Shown here one piece after another: positions 1 to 8,031 of a stretch of DNA of 64,000 nucleotides. The stretch is from positions 111,841-175,840 of the forward strand of contig JAJFKC010000022.1 in NCBI GenBank assembly GCA_021773435.1. Direction: 5' to 3'. Below the pieces are notes generated by a model. The model did no database searches. It saw nothing but the letters and a program-made list of their open reading frames with translations, and had not been told where the DNA came from. Every line of letters begins with the position of its first letter. Position 1 is the stretch's first letter. Source of the DNA: Porticoccaceae bacterium. Its GTDB lineage: Bacteria > Pseudomonadota > Gammaproteobacteria > Pseudomonadales > Porticoccaceae. The position numbers were made by a program, and so were the translations under genes.

Positions 1-1
1 A

Positions 2-1912
2 TTCCCGCCGCCGGAATTACTAAAAGAACTCAAAAATACTCTAACCAAAGCGCCAGAGTGCGCCCCTCAATGTGCTGCCGTGCAACAGACTCACATATCC
101 CTAAGCGATCAAGGTCTAGTATTGCGGCAGCGCGTGAGTATCGATGCGGAGCTCGCCCTGCCACTACCCGCGGATAAAAGTTGGCAGCCCAGCTCTATAC
201 TCATCGATGGCAAAGCCAGCCCCTTGGGTCAGGCCAGAGGCAAACTATGGGTACACCTGCTGCCAGGCAGCCACGATATTACACTTAGCGCCAGCCTCAA
301 TGGCGACAACATTGCCATTCCATTTCCCCTTAGCGCCCACAACACCACCGTCAGTGCACCGGGTTGGCAGATACATGGCCTGGCTGATCGGCGCGTAACA
401 GGCGGTACGCTCCAACTGGAAAAGAAAATCAAGGAAGTTAAGCGAAATACTTTGCTTGCTGCACCAATCAAGCCTTTCGTACAGGTAAAACGCCAGCTCA
501 ACGCTGACCTGGACTGGGAACTAGTGACAACAGTTATGCGTGTTGCTCCTACTGTTGGTGCCATCAACCTGCGTATTCCTCTGCTTCCCGGCGAGTCAGT
601 GGTCAGCAATCTAGTCGGTCAAAACATCGTGATTGAAAACCAGCATGCCGTTATCGCACTCAATGCCAGGCAACGGGAGGTGCAATGGCGCTCCGTGATT
701 AAGCCCGACGAACAGCTAATCCTGAAGGCATCTGACAACACTGACTGGATTGAACACTGGCAGATCCTCGCCTCGCCTCGCTGGCATATAACGGGGGAAG
801 GTATACCATCGATCAAGACCGGCGTAGATCACGGCCCAGTAATACAGCTGTGGCGACCGTGGCCCGGTGAATCCCTGACCCTAAACGCGGTTCAACCCCA
901 ACCGGTACCCGGGCCAACCACCACCGTGGAAAGCATCGAGATCGATCATCGTCCCGGGGCCCGTAGCGCTTCCCTGAAACTATCAATGCGCCTGCGGACT
1001 AGCCTGGGCGGTGATTACCGTGTCCCCCAACCACCGGGCGGAGAGCTACAAAGCATCGTCATCGACGGCGTCGAACAAACCACGCCCCGTGAAAATGAAT
1101 ATGTCGTCATACCCCTTCACCCGGGTTTGCAAAATGTTGTATTGAGCTGGGAGCTTAATAGTGGTGTCGCGCAAACCACAATTACACCAGCGTTTAAGTT
1201 ATCAAGCCCGGCCAACAACATCGATATTAAATTACAACTTCCCCGAGATCGCTGGCCGATTTTCCTGAACGGCCCAAGCATCGGCCCCGCCATGCTCTAT
1301 TGGGGCGTACTCGCCGTAATTCTTATTATCGCAGTGGTATTAGGCATGATCGTTAAACGACGATCCTTATCTATGCCGGTCAACACCTTGCAATGGCTAC
1401 TGCTCGCGCTGGGCATGAGCACCGTCAACATGGCGGGTAGTATTCCCGTAGTGCTGTGGTTTTTCGCCATGGAAGCCCGTCGGCGCCAACCACTACCCAG
1501 TTCATCGAGCTTCTTTAATCTCCTTCAGCTAGGCTTAATCGGACTATCTATAATTGCCCTGTTGAGCCTCTTCTATACCATCCCCCAAAGCCTGTTATCA
1601 GCACCCAATATGCAGGTTACCGGCAACGGCTCAAGTAATTATTTCTATCAGTGGTATCAGGACCACAGCTCCGACTCACTCCCCCAGGCCTGGGTATTTA
1701 GCTTACCTCTGGGTGTATTTCGCATTGCTATGTTGCTCTGGTCATTGTGGATAGTGTTCGCCCTGATGAACTGGATTAAGTGGGGCTGGCAATGCTTGTC
1801 CAGCGGGCAGCTATGGAACAATGAGCCGGTGAAACGTACCCGTAGGAACTTTGGTAGAAACAAAACGAATGCTAATGAGTCTGGCAAGGAGGGCTCTGTT
1901 ACCGAGGATTAA
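2..1912 (+). CDS. Large membrane-anchored protein of unknown function (5' end outside window)
   Basis: The frame is open from the first bases, so the start lies upstream of the window. A GTG at 80 is in frame but is probably not the start, because the upstream residues read as ordinary protein with a C-x3-C pair (ECAPQC). The visible 636 residues are a long beta-rich, probably periplasmic region up to about nt 1260. After it come four hydrophobic segments (roughly nt 1287-1355, 1378-1464, 1510-1585 and 1714-1780) and a basic tail. The layout suggests a large extracytoplasmic domain anchored by C-terminal helices. I do not recognise the family. The next gene on the same strand starts 235 bp later and looks unrelated. 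Existence as a real gene is near certain; function is unknown. Confidence 0.85.
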   Translation, partial: FPPPELLKELKNTLTKAPECAPQCAAVQQTHISLSDQGLVLRQRVSIDAELALPLPADKSWQPSSILIDGKASPLGQARGKLWVHLLPGSHDITLSASLNGDNIAIPFPLSAHNTTVSAPGWQIHGLADRRVTGGTLQLEKKIKEVKRNTLLAAPIKPFVQVKRQLNADLDWELVTTVMRVAPTVGAINLRIPLLPGESVVSNLVGQNIVIENQHAVIALNARQREVQWRSVIKPDEQLILKASDNTDWIEHWQILASPRWHITGEGIPSIKTGVDHGPVIQLWRPWPGESLTLNAVQPQPVPGPTTTVESIEIDHRPGARSASLKLSMRLRTSLGGDYRVPQPPGGELQSIVIDGVEQTTPRENEYVVIPLHPGLQNVVLSWELNSGVAQTTITPAFKLSSPANNIDIKLQLPRDRWPIFLNGPSIGPAMLYWGVLAVILIIAVVLGMIVKRRSLSMPVNTLQWLLLALGMSTVNMAGSIPVVLWFFAMEARRRQPLPSSSSFFNLLQLGLIGLSIIALLSLFYTIPQSLLSAPNMQVTGNGSSNYFYQWYQDHSSDSLPQAWVFSLPLGVFRIAMLLWSLWIVFALMNWIKWGWQCLSSGQLWNNEPVKRTRRNFGRNKTNANESGKEGSVTED

Positions 1913-2103
1913 GCGCTTTTTGTGCCTCAGGTGAGTCGCGATGGCACAGCTGCCTTTATAGCAGCTTGAATTCGGACAAAAGTTTATTAGAACTTAACCG
2001 AAAGTGGGATGGGTGCTAACACTGACAAAACTAGTCTAAAATCCCTGCAATTGATAAATCAGGCTGTCCGATTCTCTTGATTCTCTTAGGGGATATGATA
2101 TCG

Positions 2104-2134
2104 TGACGTACTATTTATATTAATTGGTACGTCA
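2104..2134. promoter_or_regulatory. Inverted repeat, candidate toxin-antitoxin operator
   Basis: Perfect 8-bp arms TGACGTAC (2104-2111) and GTACGTCA (2127-2134) flank a 15-bp AT-rich centre, ending 13 bp before the antitoxin start. Type II antitoxins commonly repress their own promoter by binding such repeats. The function here is inferred from position and symmetry. Confidence 0.5.
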
Positions 2135-2147
2135 ATAGGGCACTTAA

Positions 2148-2384
2148 ATGCAAAGTAAATTGACACTTCGCTTAGATGATTCACTGATAAACCAGGCAAA
2201 AATATTTGCTAAACAACATGATAAGTCACTTTCCCAGGTGGTCTCTGACTACTTTGAATTGTTAACAAAAAGTATAGAAAGTCCTGAAGCGCCAGCTATT
2301 ACAAAGTCCCTCATCGGGGTATTGGGGGGTGCTGACGTAACCCTGGATGACTACAAAAGACATTTGGAGGAAAAGTACCTTTGA
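2148..2384 (+). CDS. Antitoxin of a PIN-type toxin-antitoxin pair (DUF6364-like)
   Basis: A 78-residue protein. Its N-terminus (KLTLRLDDSLINQAKIFAKQ) has the beta-strand plus helix pattern of small ribbon-helix-helix DNA-binding antitoxins. The rest is acidic and probably wraps the toxin. It overlaps the next gene by 4 nt (TTGA), the usual arrangement for coupled antitoxin-toxin translation, and an inverted repeat lies just upstream. Family knowledge: such antitoxins neutralise VapC-like ribonucleases and autorepress. The pair is AT-richer than flanking core genes, which fits acquisition. Assignment to DUF6364 is from memory of the sequence pattern. Confidence 0.75.
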   Translation: MQSKLTLRLDDSLINQAKIFAKQHDKSLSQVVSDYFELLTKSIESPEAPAITKSLIGVLGGADVTLDDYKRHLEEKYL

Positions 2385-2806
2385 GGATTTTGTTAGACAC
2401 CAATATTATTCTCGACGTACTGCTGGCAAGAAAAGCTTTTGTTGGAATTTCAGCAAGTCTCGTAGGGGCAGTAGAAAACAATAAAATAGAAGGCTATCTC
2501 TGCGCTACGACCATAACTACTCTGGACTACCTCATCTCGAAAGCATTGAATAAAAAACAGGCCAGAATTGAAATCCAGAAAATATTGGAGATTTTTAAAA
2601 TTTCAGGAGTGAACTCAAGCGTTTTAGAACAAGCAGTTAAATCAAAGTTTGATGATTTCGAGGATGCCGTTCAATATTATTCTGCCGAGTCAAGCGACGT
2701 GGACGGCATCGTAACTAGAAATACAAAAGATTATAAAAATACTCGGCTACCGATATACAACCCGGAGGAACTTTGGGGGTTGATAGTAAGCGGTTCCGTT
2801 AATTAG
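2381..2806 (+). CDS. PIN-domain (VapC-like) ribonuclease toxin
   Basis: A 141-residue protein that starts with the PIN signature MRILLDTNIILDVLL, containing the first acidic metal ligand (D6). Further acidic residues occur at D92/D94 (FDDFEDAVQ) and in SSDVDGIVTRNTKDY near the C-terminus, matching the usual four-acid Mg/Mn site of VapC toxins. The start is TTG at 2381, overlapping the antitoxin stop. A GGAGG at 2366-2370 sits 10 nt upstream, which supports this start. VapC-family toxins cleave specific RNAs; the target here is unknown. All catalytic acids appear intact, so the toxin is probably functional. Confidence 0.85.
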   Translation: MRILLDTNIILDVLLARKAFVGISASLVGAVENNKIEGYLCATTITTLDYLISKALNKKQARIEIQKILEIFKISGVNSSVLEQAVKSKFDDFEDAVQYYSAESSDVDGIVTRNTKDYKNTRLPIYNPEELWGLIVSGSVN

Positions 2807-2917
2807 GCGCCAAAAATAAAGCGAAGAATCATCCGTGAGTCGGCAAGCTCCCGGTGTTGAGCATTAGCTATGGGGTAGAACATATACCTATGTCCAAAAA
2901 TACGCTGAGGAGAATTC

Positions 2918-3709
2918 ATGTCCAGGCAAATTATCGACCTGTCTATCTATCTTGAAAATGATGTAATTTCCGACCCGCCAGGCTTTGGCCCTAAAATAAA
3001 GTACTTTGGTCACGAAGATACCTTTCATCAGGTCGAGCCATTTTTCCCCGGCCTGCAAAAAGAAGACCTGCCCGATGGTGAAGCCTGGGCATTGGAGATG
3101 GTCCAGCTGAATACTCACAACGGAACGCATCTGGATGCGCCCTATCATTTTCACTCCACCATGAACCTCTCAATATCGGGAGAGAAAGAAAGAGCTATCT
3201 CCATAGATGAGGTGCCACTAGAGTGGTGTTTTCAAAACGGTGTGAAGCTCGACTTTCGGCATTTTGAAGATGGCTACGTCGTTACCGCAGCGGATGTTGA
3301 AGCCGAGCTGGCACGTATTGATCATAACTTGCAGGCACTGGATATCGTGGTGGTTAATACTCGTGCTGGCAGCAGGTATGGCCACGATGATTATGTCTCT
3401 GCGGGTTCTGGCATGGGTTACGAGGCCACCATGTATTTGCTGGAGCGCGGCGTACGCCTCACCGGGACCGATGGCTGGAGCTGGGATGCACCCTTTGTTC
3501 ATACCGCGAAAAAGTATGGAGAGTCAAAAGACCCGGCCTTAATCTGGGAAGGCCACAAGGCGGGGCGAGATATCGGTTATTGCCATCTGGAAAAACTGCA
3601 CAATCTGGAAGCCCTGCCTTCCACAGGGTTTATGATCAGCTGTTTCCCGGTAAAAATTCGCGCTGCGTCGGCAGGCTGGACACGGGCTGTGGCTATTATG
3701 GATAACTAA
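2918..3709 (+). CDS. Cyclase-family metal-dependent hydrolase (kynurenine formamidase-like)
   Basis: A 263-residue protein with the metal-binding signature [11 protein letters not shown] at residues 67-77 (pattern HxGTHxDxPxH). This defines the putative cyclase / kynurenine formamidase superfamily (PF04199), in which His and Asp bind catalytic Zn or Mn. The ATG start has GAGGAG about 7 nt upstream. Members hydrolyse amides, lactones or polyketide-like substrates, and the substrate here cannot be read. No signal peptide is seen, so it is cytoplasmic. It is followed after 98 bp, including a 9-bp tandem repeat, by a DUF3237 gene on the same strand; the two may share a catabolic role, but this is only suggested by proximity. 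Confidence 0.8.
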   Translation: MSRQIIDLSIYLENDVISDPPGFGPKIKYFGHEDTFHQVEPFFPGLQKEDLPDGEAWALEMVQLNTHNGTHLDAPYHFHSTMNLSISGEKERAISIDEVPLEWCFQNGVKLDFRHFEDGYVVTAADVEAELARIDHNLQALDIVVVNTRAGSRYGHDDYVSAGSGMGYEATMYLLERGVRLTGTDGWSWDAPFVHTAKKYGESKDPALIWEGHKAGRDIGYCHLEKLHNLEALPSTGFMISCFPVKIRAASAGWTRAVAIMDN

Positions 3710-3713
3710 TAAA

Positions 3714-3747
3714 CTATAAAAACTATAAAAACTATAAAAACTATAAA
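3714..3747. repeat. Short tandem repeat, 9-bp unit, about four copies
   Basis: CTATAAAAA is repeated at 3714, 3723 and 3732, with a final partial copy at 3741-3747. It lies directly after the cyclase stop codon and before the DUF3237 gene. The function is unknown; it may simply be slippage-prone AT-rich spacer. Confidence 0.85.
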
Positions 3748-3807
3748 TAAGATATTATGAAATCCACATAACCAAAAAACATATAATTAAACGAAAAAGG
3801 ATTAATA

Positions 3808-4263
3808 ATGAAACTTAAACCCCTGATGACCATGCACGCCGACCTCAAAGCGCCAGCGGATGTTGGCAAAGGCCCCTACGGCCAAAGGACAATCTTTGAT
3901 GTCACCGCCGGGACTTTCAAGGGCGACAAACTCAACGGCACTATTCTACCCAGCGGCTGCGACTGGATATTGATCGACGATCAGGGCGTCGGCCACCTCG
4001 ATGTCAGAATCACATTAAAAACAGACGATGACGCCTTGCTTTACGTCCAGTATTACGGCGTCCTGGAAATGACCGAAGCAGTGGCGACTGCCCTGGCCGG
4101 TGGCAAACCCACCGAATTCGGTGACATTTATTTCATGACTCAACCCCGAGTAGAAACCGGCGATAAACGATATAGTTGGCTGAATAAGGTTGTCGCAGTT
4201 GCCGAGGGTCGAGTTGTTGAAAGTGCCGTTGAGTATCAAGTCTATGAGGTGGCTAAGGGCTGA
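3808..4263 (+). CDS. DUF3237 domain-containing protein
   Basis: A 151-residue protein matching the DUF3237 (PF11578) pattern: an N-terminal PLMTMHADL strand, a glycine-rich FDVTAGTFKGDKLNGTILPSGCDW segment split across positions 31-53, then a D-x-R motif (LDVRITLKTDD) and a C-terminal YSWLNK stretch. The family is a small beta-barrel of unknown biochemical role. It is often found beside aromatic or steroid catabolism genes in proteobacteria (family-level recollection). AAAGGA lies about 8 nt before the ATG. No signal peptide is seen. It may be co-transcribed with the cyclase gene upstream. Confidence 0.8.
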   Translation: MKLKPLMTMHADLKAPADVGKGPYGQRTIFDVTAGTFKGDKLNGTILPSGCDWILIDDQGVGHLDVRITLKTDDDALLYVQYYGVLEMTEAVATALAGGKPTEFGDIYFMTQPRVETGDKRYSWLNKVVAVAEGRVVESAVEYQVYEVAKG

Positions 4264-4584
4264 AGAATTTCCGCTCAACTATTGGCAAGATACACTATGG
4301 TCAATAAAGCTCTGAGCACTTCACTTCGAAATACTGCTTTCATTTCCAGCGTGAGATACCGAATTTGTCAATGAAGTTGTGCTTATTCTGCTCGCGGCAA
4401 TCGATCGTCACTTCGTACAATCACTGGTGATGGGCCGCAGTTACTGTCGCTCTTATGATCCCCTTTGGTTTTTTATTGCGATTGTTTTTAGGGGTAATAA
4501 AGGCCAAGCTGAACCTATTGATCTTCCTGCTCCTCAGAAACATCCAATCTGGATCTGACCATATTTTTCCTGCTATTTTTTACT
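4264..4584. other. Intergenic, no gene recognised
   Basis: 321 bp without a convincing frame. It lies between the core-like DUF3237 gene and the recombinase remnant, and probably contains the left boundary of the accessory region. No clear terminal inverted repeat was found by eye. Confidence 0.5.
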
Positions 4585-4848
4585 GTGGACCGCGTTGTCG
4601 CTGGTGTACTGTTCGGCATCACTGAAATCGAGAAGCAGCACATTTTGGAGCGCCAAGCCGCAGGTATCACCATAGCCAGGAAAAAAGGGGTTTATCAGGG
4701 TCGGAAATCCGGCACCACTAAGGCCAAGCCAGAGCGCGCCCGCGAATTAAAAGCGCAGGGACTAAAAATGTAGGAAATCGCCGCAGCGCGTGGGGTATCC
4801 ACTCGGACGGTGAGCAAATACCTGAAACCGGACATTATTCCTGCATAG
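4585..4848 (+). pseudogene. Remnant of a serine recombinase (resolvase/invertase) with an internal stop
   Basis: The frame encodes the long helix and C-terminal DNA-binding part of a Tn3/Hin-type serine recombinase (TEIEKQHILERQAAGITIAR, then GVYQGRKSGTTKAKPERARE). An in-frame TAG at 4771-4773 interrupts it, after which EIAAARGVSTRTVSKYLKP continues the helix-turn-helix to a second stop at 4846-4848. The N-terminal catalytic domain with its serine is not found upstream in any frame. It is therefore a truncated, nonsense-mutated relic. Its 3' end is embedded in a 28-bp palindrome (4828-4855). It marks past site-specific recombination or transposition in this region. Confidence 0.8.
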
Positions 4849-4855
4849 TGTCCGG
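4828..4855. repeat. 28-bp imperfect palindrome, copy 1, possible recombinase site
   Basis: Arms CCGGACAtTAT and ATAgTGTCCGG surround a short centre. The palindrome covers the last codons and stop of the recombinase remnant. 28 bp is the length of a classical resolvase crossover subsite, but identity as such a site is inference. Confidence 0.55.
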
Positions 4856-5221
4856 TATGGGAAAGGCCAAGCGAGAACTGGCTACTCAAACGACTGAATT
4901 AAAGCTCATTTCGCCAGACACTATTGCCCATAGTGTTATGAAACGGCTTTGGGGTTTTTCTGAATGTTGGCTTAATCCCAACTCCGGCTATCTTTGATTC
5001 CCAAATTCGTAGCATTATCTAGAGTGCGCTAGGGCGCAATCTGCAAGCAAAAGACCTGGTGGGTTCAAGCGGATTTCTTATCAATAGCCCTTTTAAATTG
5101 CCTATACTTCGAATCTCTTTTTCCCCTTTTCGCATTACTCGTCTATTGTCATACTGATGATAGCTTTTCCATAAACGGAAGTTATCAACCATTTCCGATA
5201 AGGATTCGAGGGCAGATTACC
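4856..5221. other. Intergenic region with one palindrome copy, upstream of the exported-protein pair
   Basis: 366 bp without a convincing gene. It contains palindrome copy 2 (4914-4940) and presumably the promoter for the genes starting at 5222. A GAGG at about 5208-5211 can serve as the ribosome-binding site for the TTG at 5222. Confidence 0.5.
4914..4940. repeat. 27-bp imperfect palindrome, copy 2, left flank of the 5.2-7.0 kb gene pair
   Basis: CCAGACACTATT...ATAGTGTTATG. It matches copy 3 (7194-7220) in the same orientation at 23 of 27 positions by eye and shares the ACACTAT/ATAGTGT core with copy 1. Sequence identity does not extend outside the 27 bp. Confidence 0.65.
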
Positions 5222-6148
5222 TTGAGTATAGGGCCAACTGACAGATTTAGGCACACCGCAAATATGGTTCTTGCAGCGGCATTCCTAGCTATAACTTTCG
5301 CACTTATAAGTCCTACTTTTGCGCAGATTTCTGCCCCAGGCTCTGGTGCTGGATCTTCTGGATTCGGCGCCCTCGGAGAGCTCCTCAAACTATTGCTTGA
5401 AGAAGCAAACAATCCGAAATGGCAATCTAATAGTGAAAATGTAGCGAAGCTGTCAAAGGAGGTCGACTCGCTCATCGAAAGCGCACCGTCTGGCAGTGGC
5501 GTTCTGATAAAGACTCCATATTACAAAGATACAGTTAATCCGGATTATCATCGTCCAGCAGCAATAGAAATAGTTGGGGTTGGGCCAGACCCGGTTTCCG
5601 TGTTGCGGGATTATCATCTAAAAGATCGTGGTCAATTTCGTGCCTTCCCTCGAGGTACGCATGTTTACGACAAAGAACGCTCACGACTTGATTGGGTCAC
5701 AAAGAAAAATGGGAAACTCATATTTAGACGGCAAACCCTCCCCCACCACCTCGAGAAGAACGTCGTGAAGCTAGTTCAACATGAGATAACTCGGAGAAGA
5801 GAAGCACAAAAAAAGCTTTTGGATCGGCGGAGCGATGAAGCGAAATCTGAGGCTGCGAGGCAGGCGAGGATAGCGAAACGGGCCGCGAAAGCACAGGCGC
5901 AAGAAAATCTTCGGCAATGGGCTCAGCGAGGATTGACTGGAACTGGATTGGAGGTTGGAGAGTGCTGCTCAGCTTCCGGCCAACAACACACAGGCGGTGG
6001 TCCAGGCTATGGAGGGCTAGAGGGGGATGGGCAAATTACAGGCATAAGTATCAACCCTAACACTGGGAATTGGTATGATAGCTCAAGACGCAGCGGGACG
6101 ATCATACTTATGACTCCCGAAGAGGCAGAACGGACATGGCGAGAGTAA
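5222..6148 (+). CDS. Predicted exported protein of unknown family
   Basis: A 308-residue protein from a TTG start. An internal ATG at 5264 would give a nearly ideal signal peptide (MVLAAAFLAITFALISPTFA, cleaved before Q). The TTG is preferred weakly because of GAGG about 10 nt upstream. The mature part has a Gly/Ser-rich stretch, a leucine-rich helix (LGELLKLLLEEANNP), a central domain of about 120 residues, and a strongly basic Ala/Arg/Lys helix (about residues 195-235). A Gly-rich tail with adjacent cysteines (ECC) follows. I do not recognise the family. It overlaps the next gene by 13 nt, so the two are probably an operon. Its AT-rich base use and flanking palindromes suggest acquisition. 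Confidence 0.75.
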   Translation: MSIGPTDRFRHTANMVLAAAFLAITFALISPTFAQISAPGSGAGSSGFGALGELLKLLLEEANNPKWQSNSENVAKLSKEVDSLIESAPSGSGVLIKTPYYKDTVNPDYHRPAAIEIVGVGPDPVSVLRDYHLKDRGQFRAFPRGTHVYDKERSRLDWVTKKNGKLIFRRQTLPHHLEKNVVKLVQHEITRRREAQKKLLDRRSDEAKSEAARQARIAKRAAKAQAQENLRQWAQRGLTGTGLEVGECCSASGQQHTGGGPGYGGLEGDGQITGISINPNTGNWYDSSRRSGTIILMTPEEAERTWRE

Positions 6149-6993
6149 TTACAACAAAAACTCCTGTACGAATTAGACGTTCACTCTGTATTTCTGGCGT
6201 GATGATACTGGTTCTGCTTGCATTGTCACTTAGGGGCTATTCTGCGGGTGTCCACTATGGAAGACCAGACTGTCCAACCAACCAAGCTCTTGCGGGAGAA
6301 ACTGCAAACAGTTGGAAGGAGTACCTTACGGGCGGGGGAGCTAGCATTTTTGAGGTCCGATTTGATTGCGCTTCAGACCTTGGCGACACACTACAATACA
6401 TTGGTGAGGAGGACCCATTGGGGACGATCTACACAGGATATTGTTACACGGTAACTTGGAACAACAGCGCTAAGCGCCCAAACACATGGTCCTCAGCTGG
6501 GCAAACGGAAACATGGACAAAAAAGCACATCCGCAAATATGGGGGCCAAGCTCCCACTCTTTATGGGCGCGATGTAGCTGACCCAGAGAATTATGAGCTC
6601 GTAGTTCGAGGTACAGTGTTTACCTACGATGACGCTGGGCTTGTCTATCACGAAGACCATGGAGTAGTTGGAACGCTAAATTGCGGGATTAGTGAGAACC
6701 CGGTTATAGCATGCCCCAAGTCTGCATGCCCCGTAGAGGTTAATCGAACGCAAAGCCTATCTGGTCAATCCTCCGCGACATACCTATGCACGCACACAAA
6801 TAATGGATTTCTCAGGGAGATAGAACAGAGATATACGAATAGTCATCAGTGTACAGCTTGGTACAAAAAAGAATCTGAGGGTATTCCCCCTAAAAGGATT
6901 GCCAATTACGAAAACGAAGGCAAGTGCGACGTTCACGTTAACCAACTGCTAAAAACACTAAACACAAATGGTTGGCAATGTGTCGCTTTTTAG
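6136..6993 (+). CDS. Predicted exported cysteine-rich protein of unknown family
   Basis: A 285-residue protein with a basic N-terminus and a hydrophobic core (VMILVLLALSL), consistent with a signal peptide ending near GYSAG. The predicted mature protein has ten cysteines, including two CPxxxCP-like spacings (IACPKSACP), pointing to several disulfides and an extracytoplasmic location. The ATG at 6136 lies inside the end of the preceding gene, implying translational coupling and a shared role. I do not recognise the family, and no lipobox is evident. The pair sits between direct copies of a 27-bp palindrome at 4914 and 7194, so it may have moved as a unit. Confidence 0.75.
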   Translation: MARVITTKTPVRIRRSLCISGVMILVLLALSLRGYSAGVHYGRPDCPTNQALAGETANSWKEYLTGGGASIFEVRFDCASDLGDTLQYIGEEDPLGTIYTGYCYTVTWNNSAKRPNTWSSAGQTETWTKKHIRKYGGQAPTLYGRDVADPENYELVVRGTVFTYDDAGLVYHEDHGVVGTLNCGISENPVIACPKSACPVEVNRTQSLSGQSSATYLCTHTNNGFLREIEQRYTNSHQCTAWYKKESEGIPPKRIANYENEGKCDVHVNQLLKTLNTNGWQCVAF

Positions 6994-7330
6994 TGTGACT
7001 TCCGTTGGTATCGGCAAGTTAAATTTTCCAGGCTGCCGTAATAGAACCTTGATCTTCAAGCTACTGCTCGACCCCACTCTTCAAACGCACCGCATTACTT
7101 AGAAATTGCGCTTACCGATCTCAAGCGGCCATTAGCAGAGAAACGGTTTTGTAGGATGCTATTCACTTGCCGCAATGGCTATTCCCTCTAGCACCGGACA
7201 TTATTACCAATAGTGTTATGCATTCCTACGTGCATACTTGACCAGTTGGCAAGGATAAGGTCCGGATTTATACAAGCTGCGCACTTCCTGCGGGGCCTAG
7301 ACGCAGAAGAATGACCCAAGCTATTAGCTG
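6994..7330. other. Intergenic, contains palindrome copy 3
   Basis: 337 bp without a convincing gene between the Cys-rich exported protein and the parE remnant. The only structure noted is the 27-bp palindrome at 7194-7220. Confidence 0.5.
7194..7220. repeat. 27-bp imperfect palindrome, copy 3, right flank of the gene pair
   Basis: CCGGACATTATT...ATAGTGTTATG, directly repeated relative to the copy at 4914-4940. Together they bracket about 2.3 kb containing both exported-protein genes. Confidence 0.65.
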
Positions 7331-7641
7331 TTAAGCCTCACCTTGCTCACTGAGTTGGGCTTTGACATCCCTATTGTTATGAATTACGCGGGAAATAAAA
7401 ACGGTATCAGGTTCTAGGGTGTAAAAAATAATATGGCTTATATACTCGAAGCGAAAATATCCGGCTCTGAGACTGTCACATGATCGACCCAAATGCGGGT
7501 TTTTCACCAAATTTTCAAAACAGTTTTCCAAACCATTAATATAGATATTGGCCTGGTCTTCTCCAAACGTCACTAGGAGTATGTGAATATTTCTTTGACT
7601 TCGTTATCTGCTGTATTGGAAAGCGTATAGCTATTGGGCAT
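7331..7641 (-). pseudogene. parE: parE toxin gene broken by a one-base deletion
   Basis: The original start is probably ATG at 7641-7639, overlapping the parD stop as in other parDE operons. It encodes a typical ParE N-terminus (MPNSYTLSNTADNEVKEIFT) but hits TAG TGA at 7575-7570. The homologous continuation FGEDQANIYINGLENCFENL, with the family's RxxxYRFEY-like and FISRVIHN elements, runs in another frame from 7573. The whole locus is 311 nt, one short of 104 codons, so a single lost base between 7573 and 7576 explains the break. ParE toxins poison DNA gyrase. A GTG at 7573 could start an 80-residue fragment lacking the first helix, which is unlikely to be toxic. Confidence 0.8.
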
Positions 7642-7876
7642 TCAATTCTACTTTCGCTTCATTGACAATATCCTTTACACGTCGTGAACTTCTCCCGCTT
7701 TCTTCCCCTTCGATCAAGGCTGCGCGCAACGCTTCAAGCTTTTGTTCTTCGGCTTCCAGAATGCGAAGGCCTGCCCGCACAACTTCACTTGCAGAGCCAT
7801 AACGCCCTGCCGCTACACGTTCATCAATAAAGCTTCCAAAATGGTCGCCAAGGGTAATGCTGGTATTTCGTGCCAT
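7631..7876 (-). CDS. parD: ParD-type antitoxin, intact, partner toxin broken
   Basis: An 81-residue protein with the ParD ribbon-helix-helix N-terminus (NTSITLGDHFGSFIDERV, then GRYGSASEVVRAGLRILE). An acidic C-terminal helix normally covers ParE. AAAGGG lies a few nt before the ATG. A perfect palindrome at 7913-7929 in the promoter is a likely autorepression site. Its partner parE, overlapping it by 11 nt, is frameshifted. The antitoxin may now be an orphan that persists as a repressor or protects against related incoming toxins (inference). Confidence 0.88.
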   Translation of the reverse strand: MARNTSITLGDHFGSFIDERVAAGRYGSASEVVRAGLRILEAEEQKLEALRAALIEGEESGRSSRRVKDIVNEAKVELNAQ

Positions 7877-7912
7877 GATAAGCCCTTTCTAAAAAATTAT
7901 ACTTTCCACACC

Positions 7913-7929
7913 GTACCATATATTGGTAC
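7913..7929. promoter_or_regulatory. Palindromic operator candidate upstream of parD
   Basis: Perfect 6-bp arms GTACCA and TGGTAC around TATAT, 37 bp before the parD start. This position suits ParD autorepression. The TTGGTAC(A/G)TCAA stretch resembles the one in the other toxin-antitoxin operator at 2104-2134. Confidence 0.55.
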
Positions 7930-8031
7930 ATCAAAAAAACAAGAATGTATTCCTATCTAACCCCTGTGCCTACCCCAATCATTGGGTAGCTCGCGAAGCT
8001 CGATAATTCCAAAAAAAAGCGCCCTGCCCTG

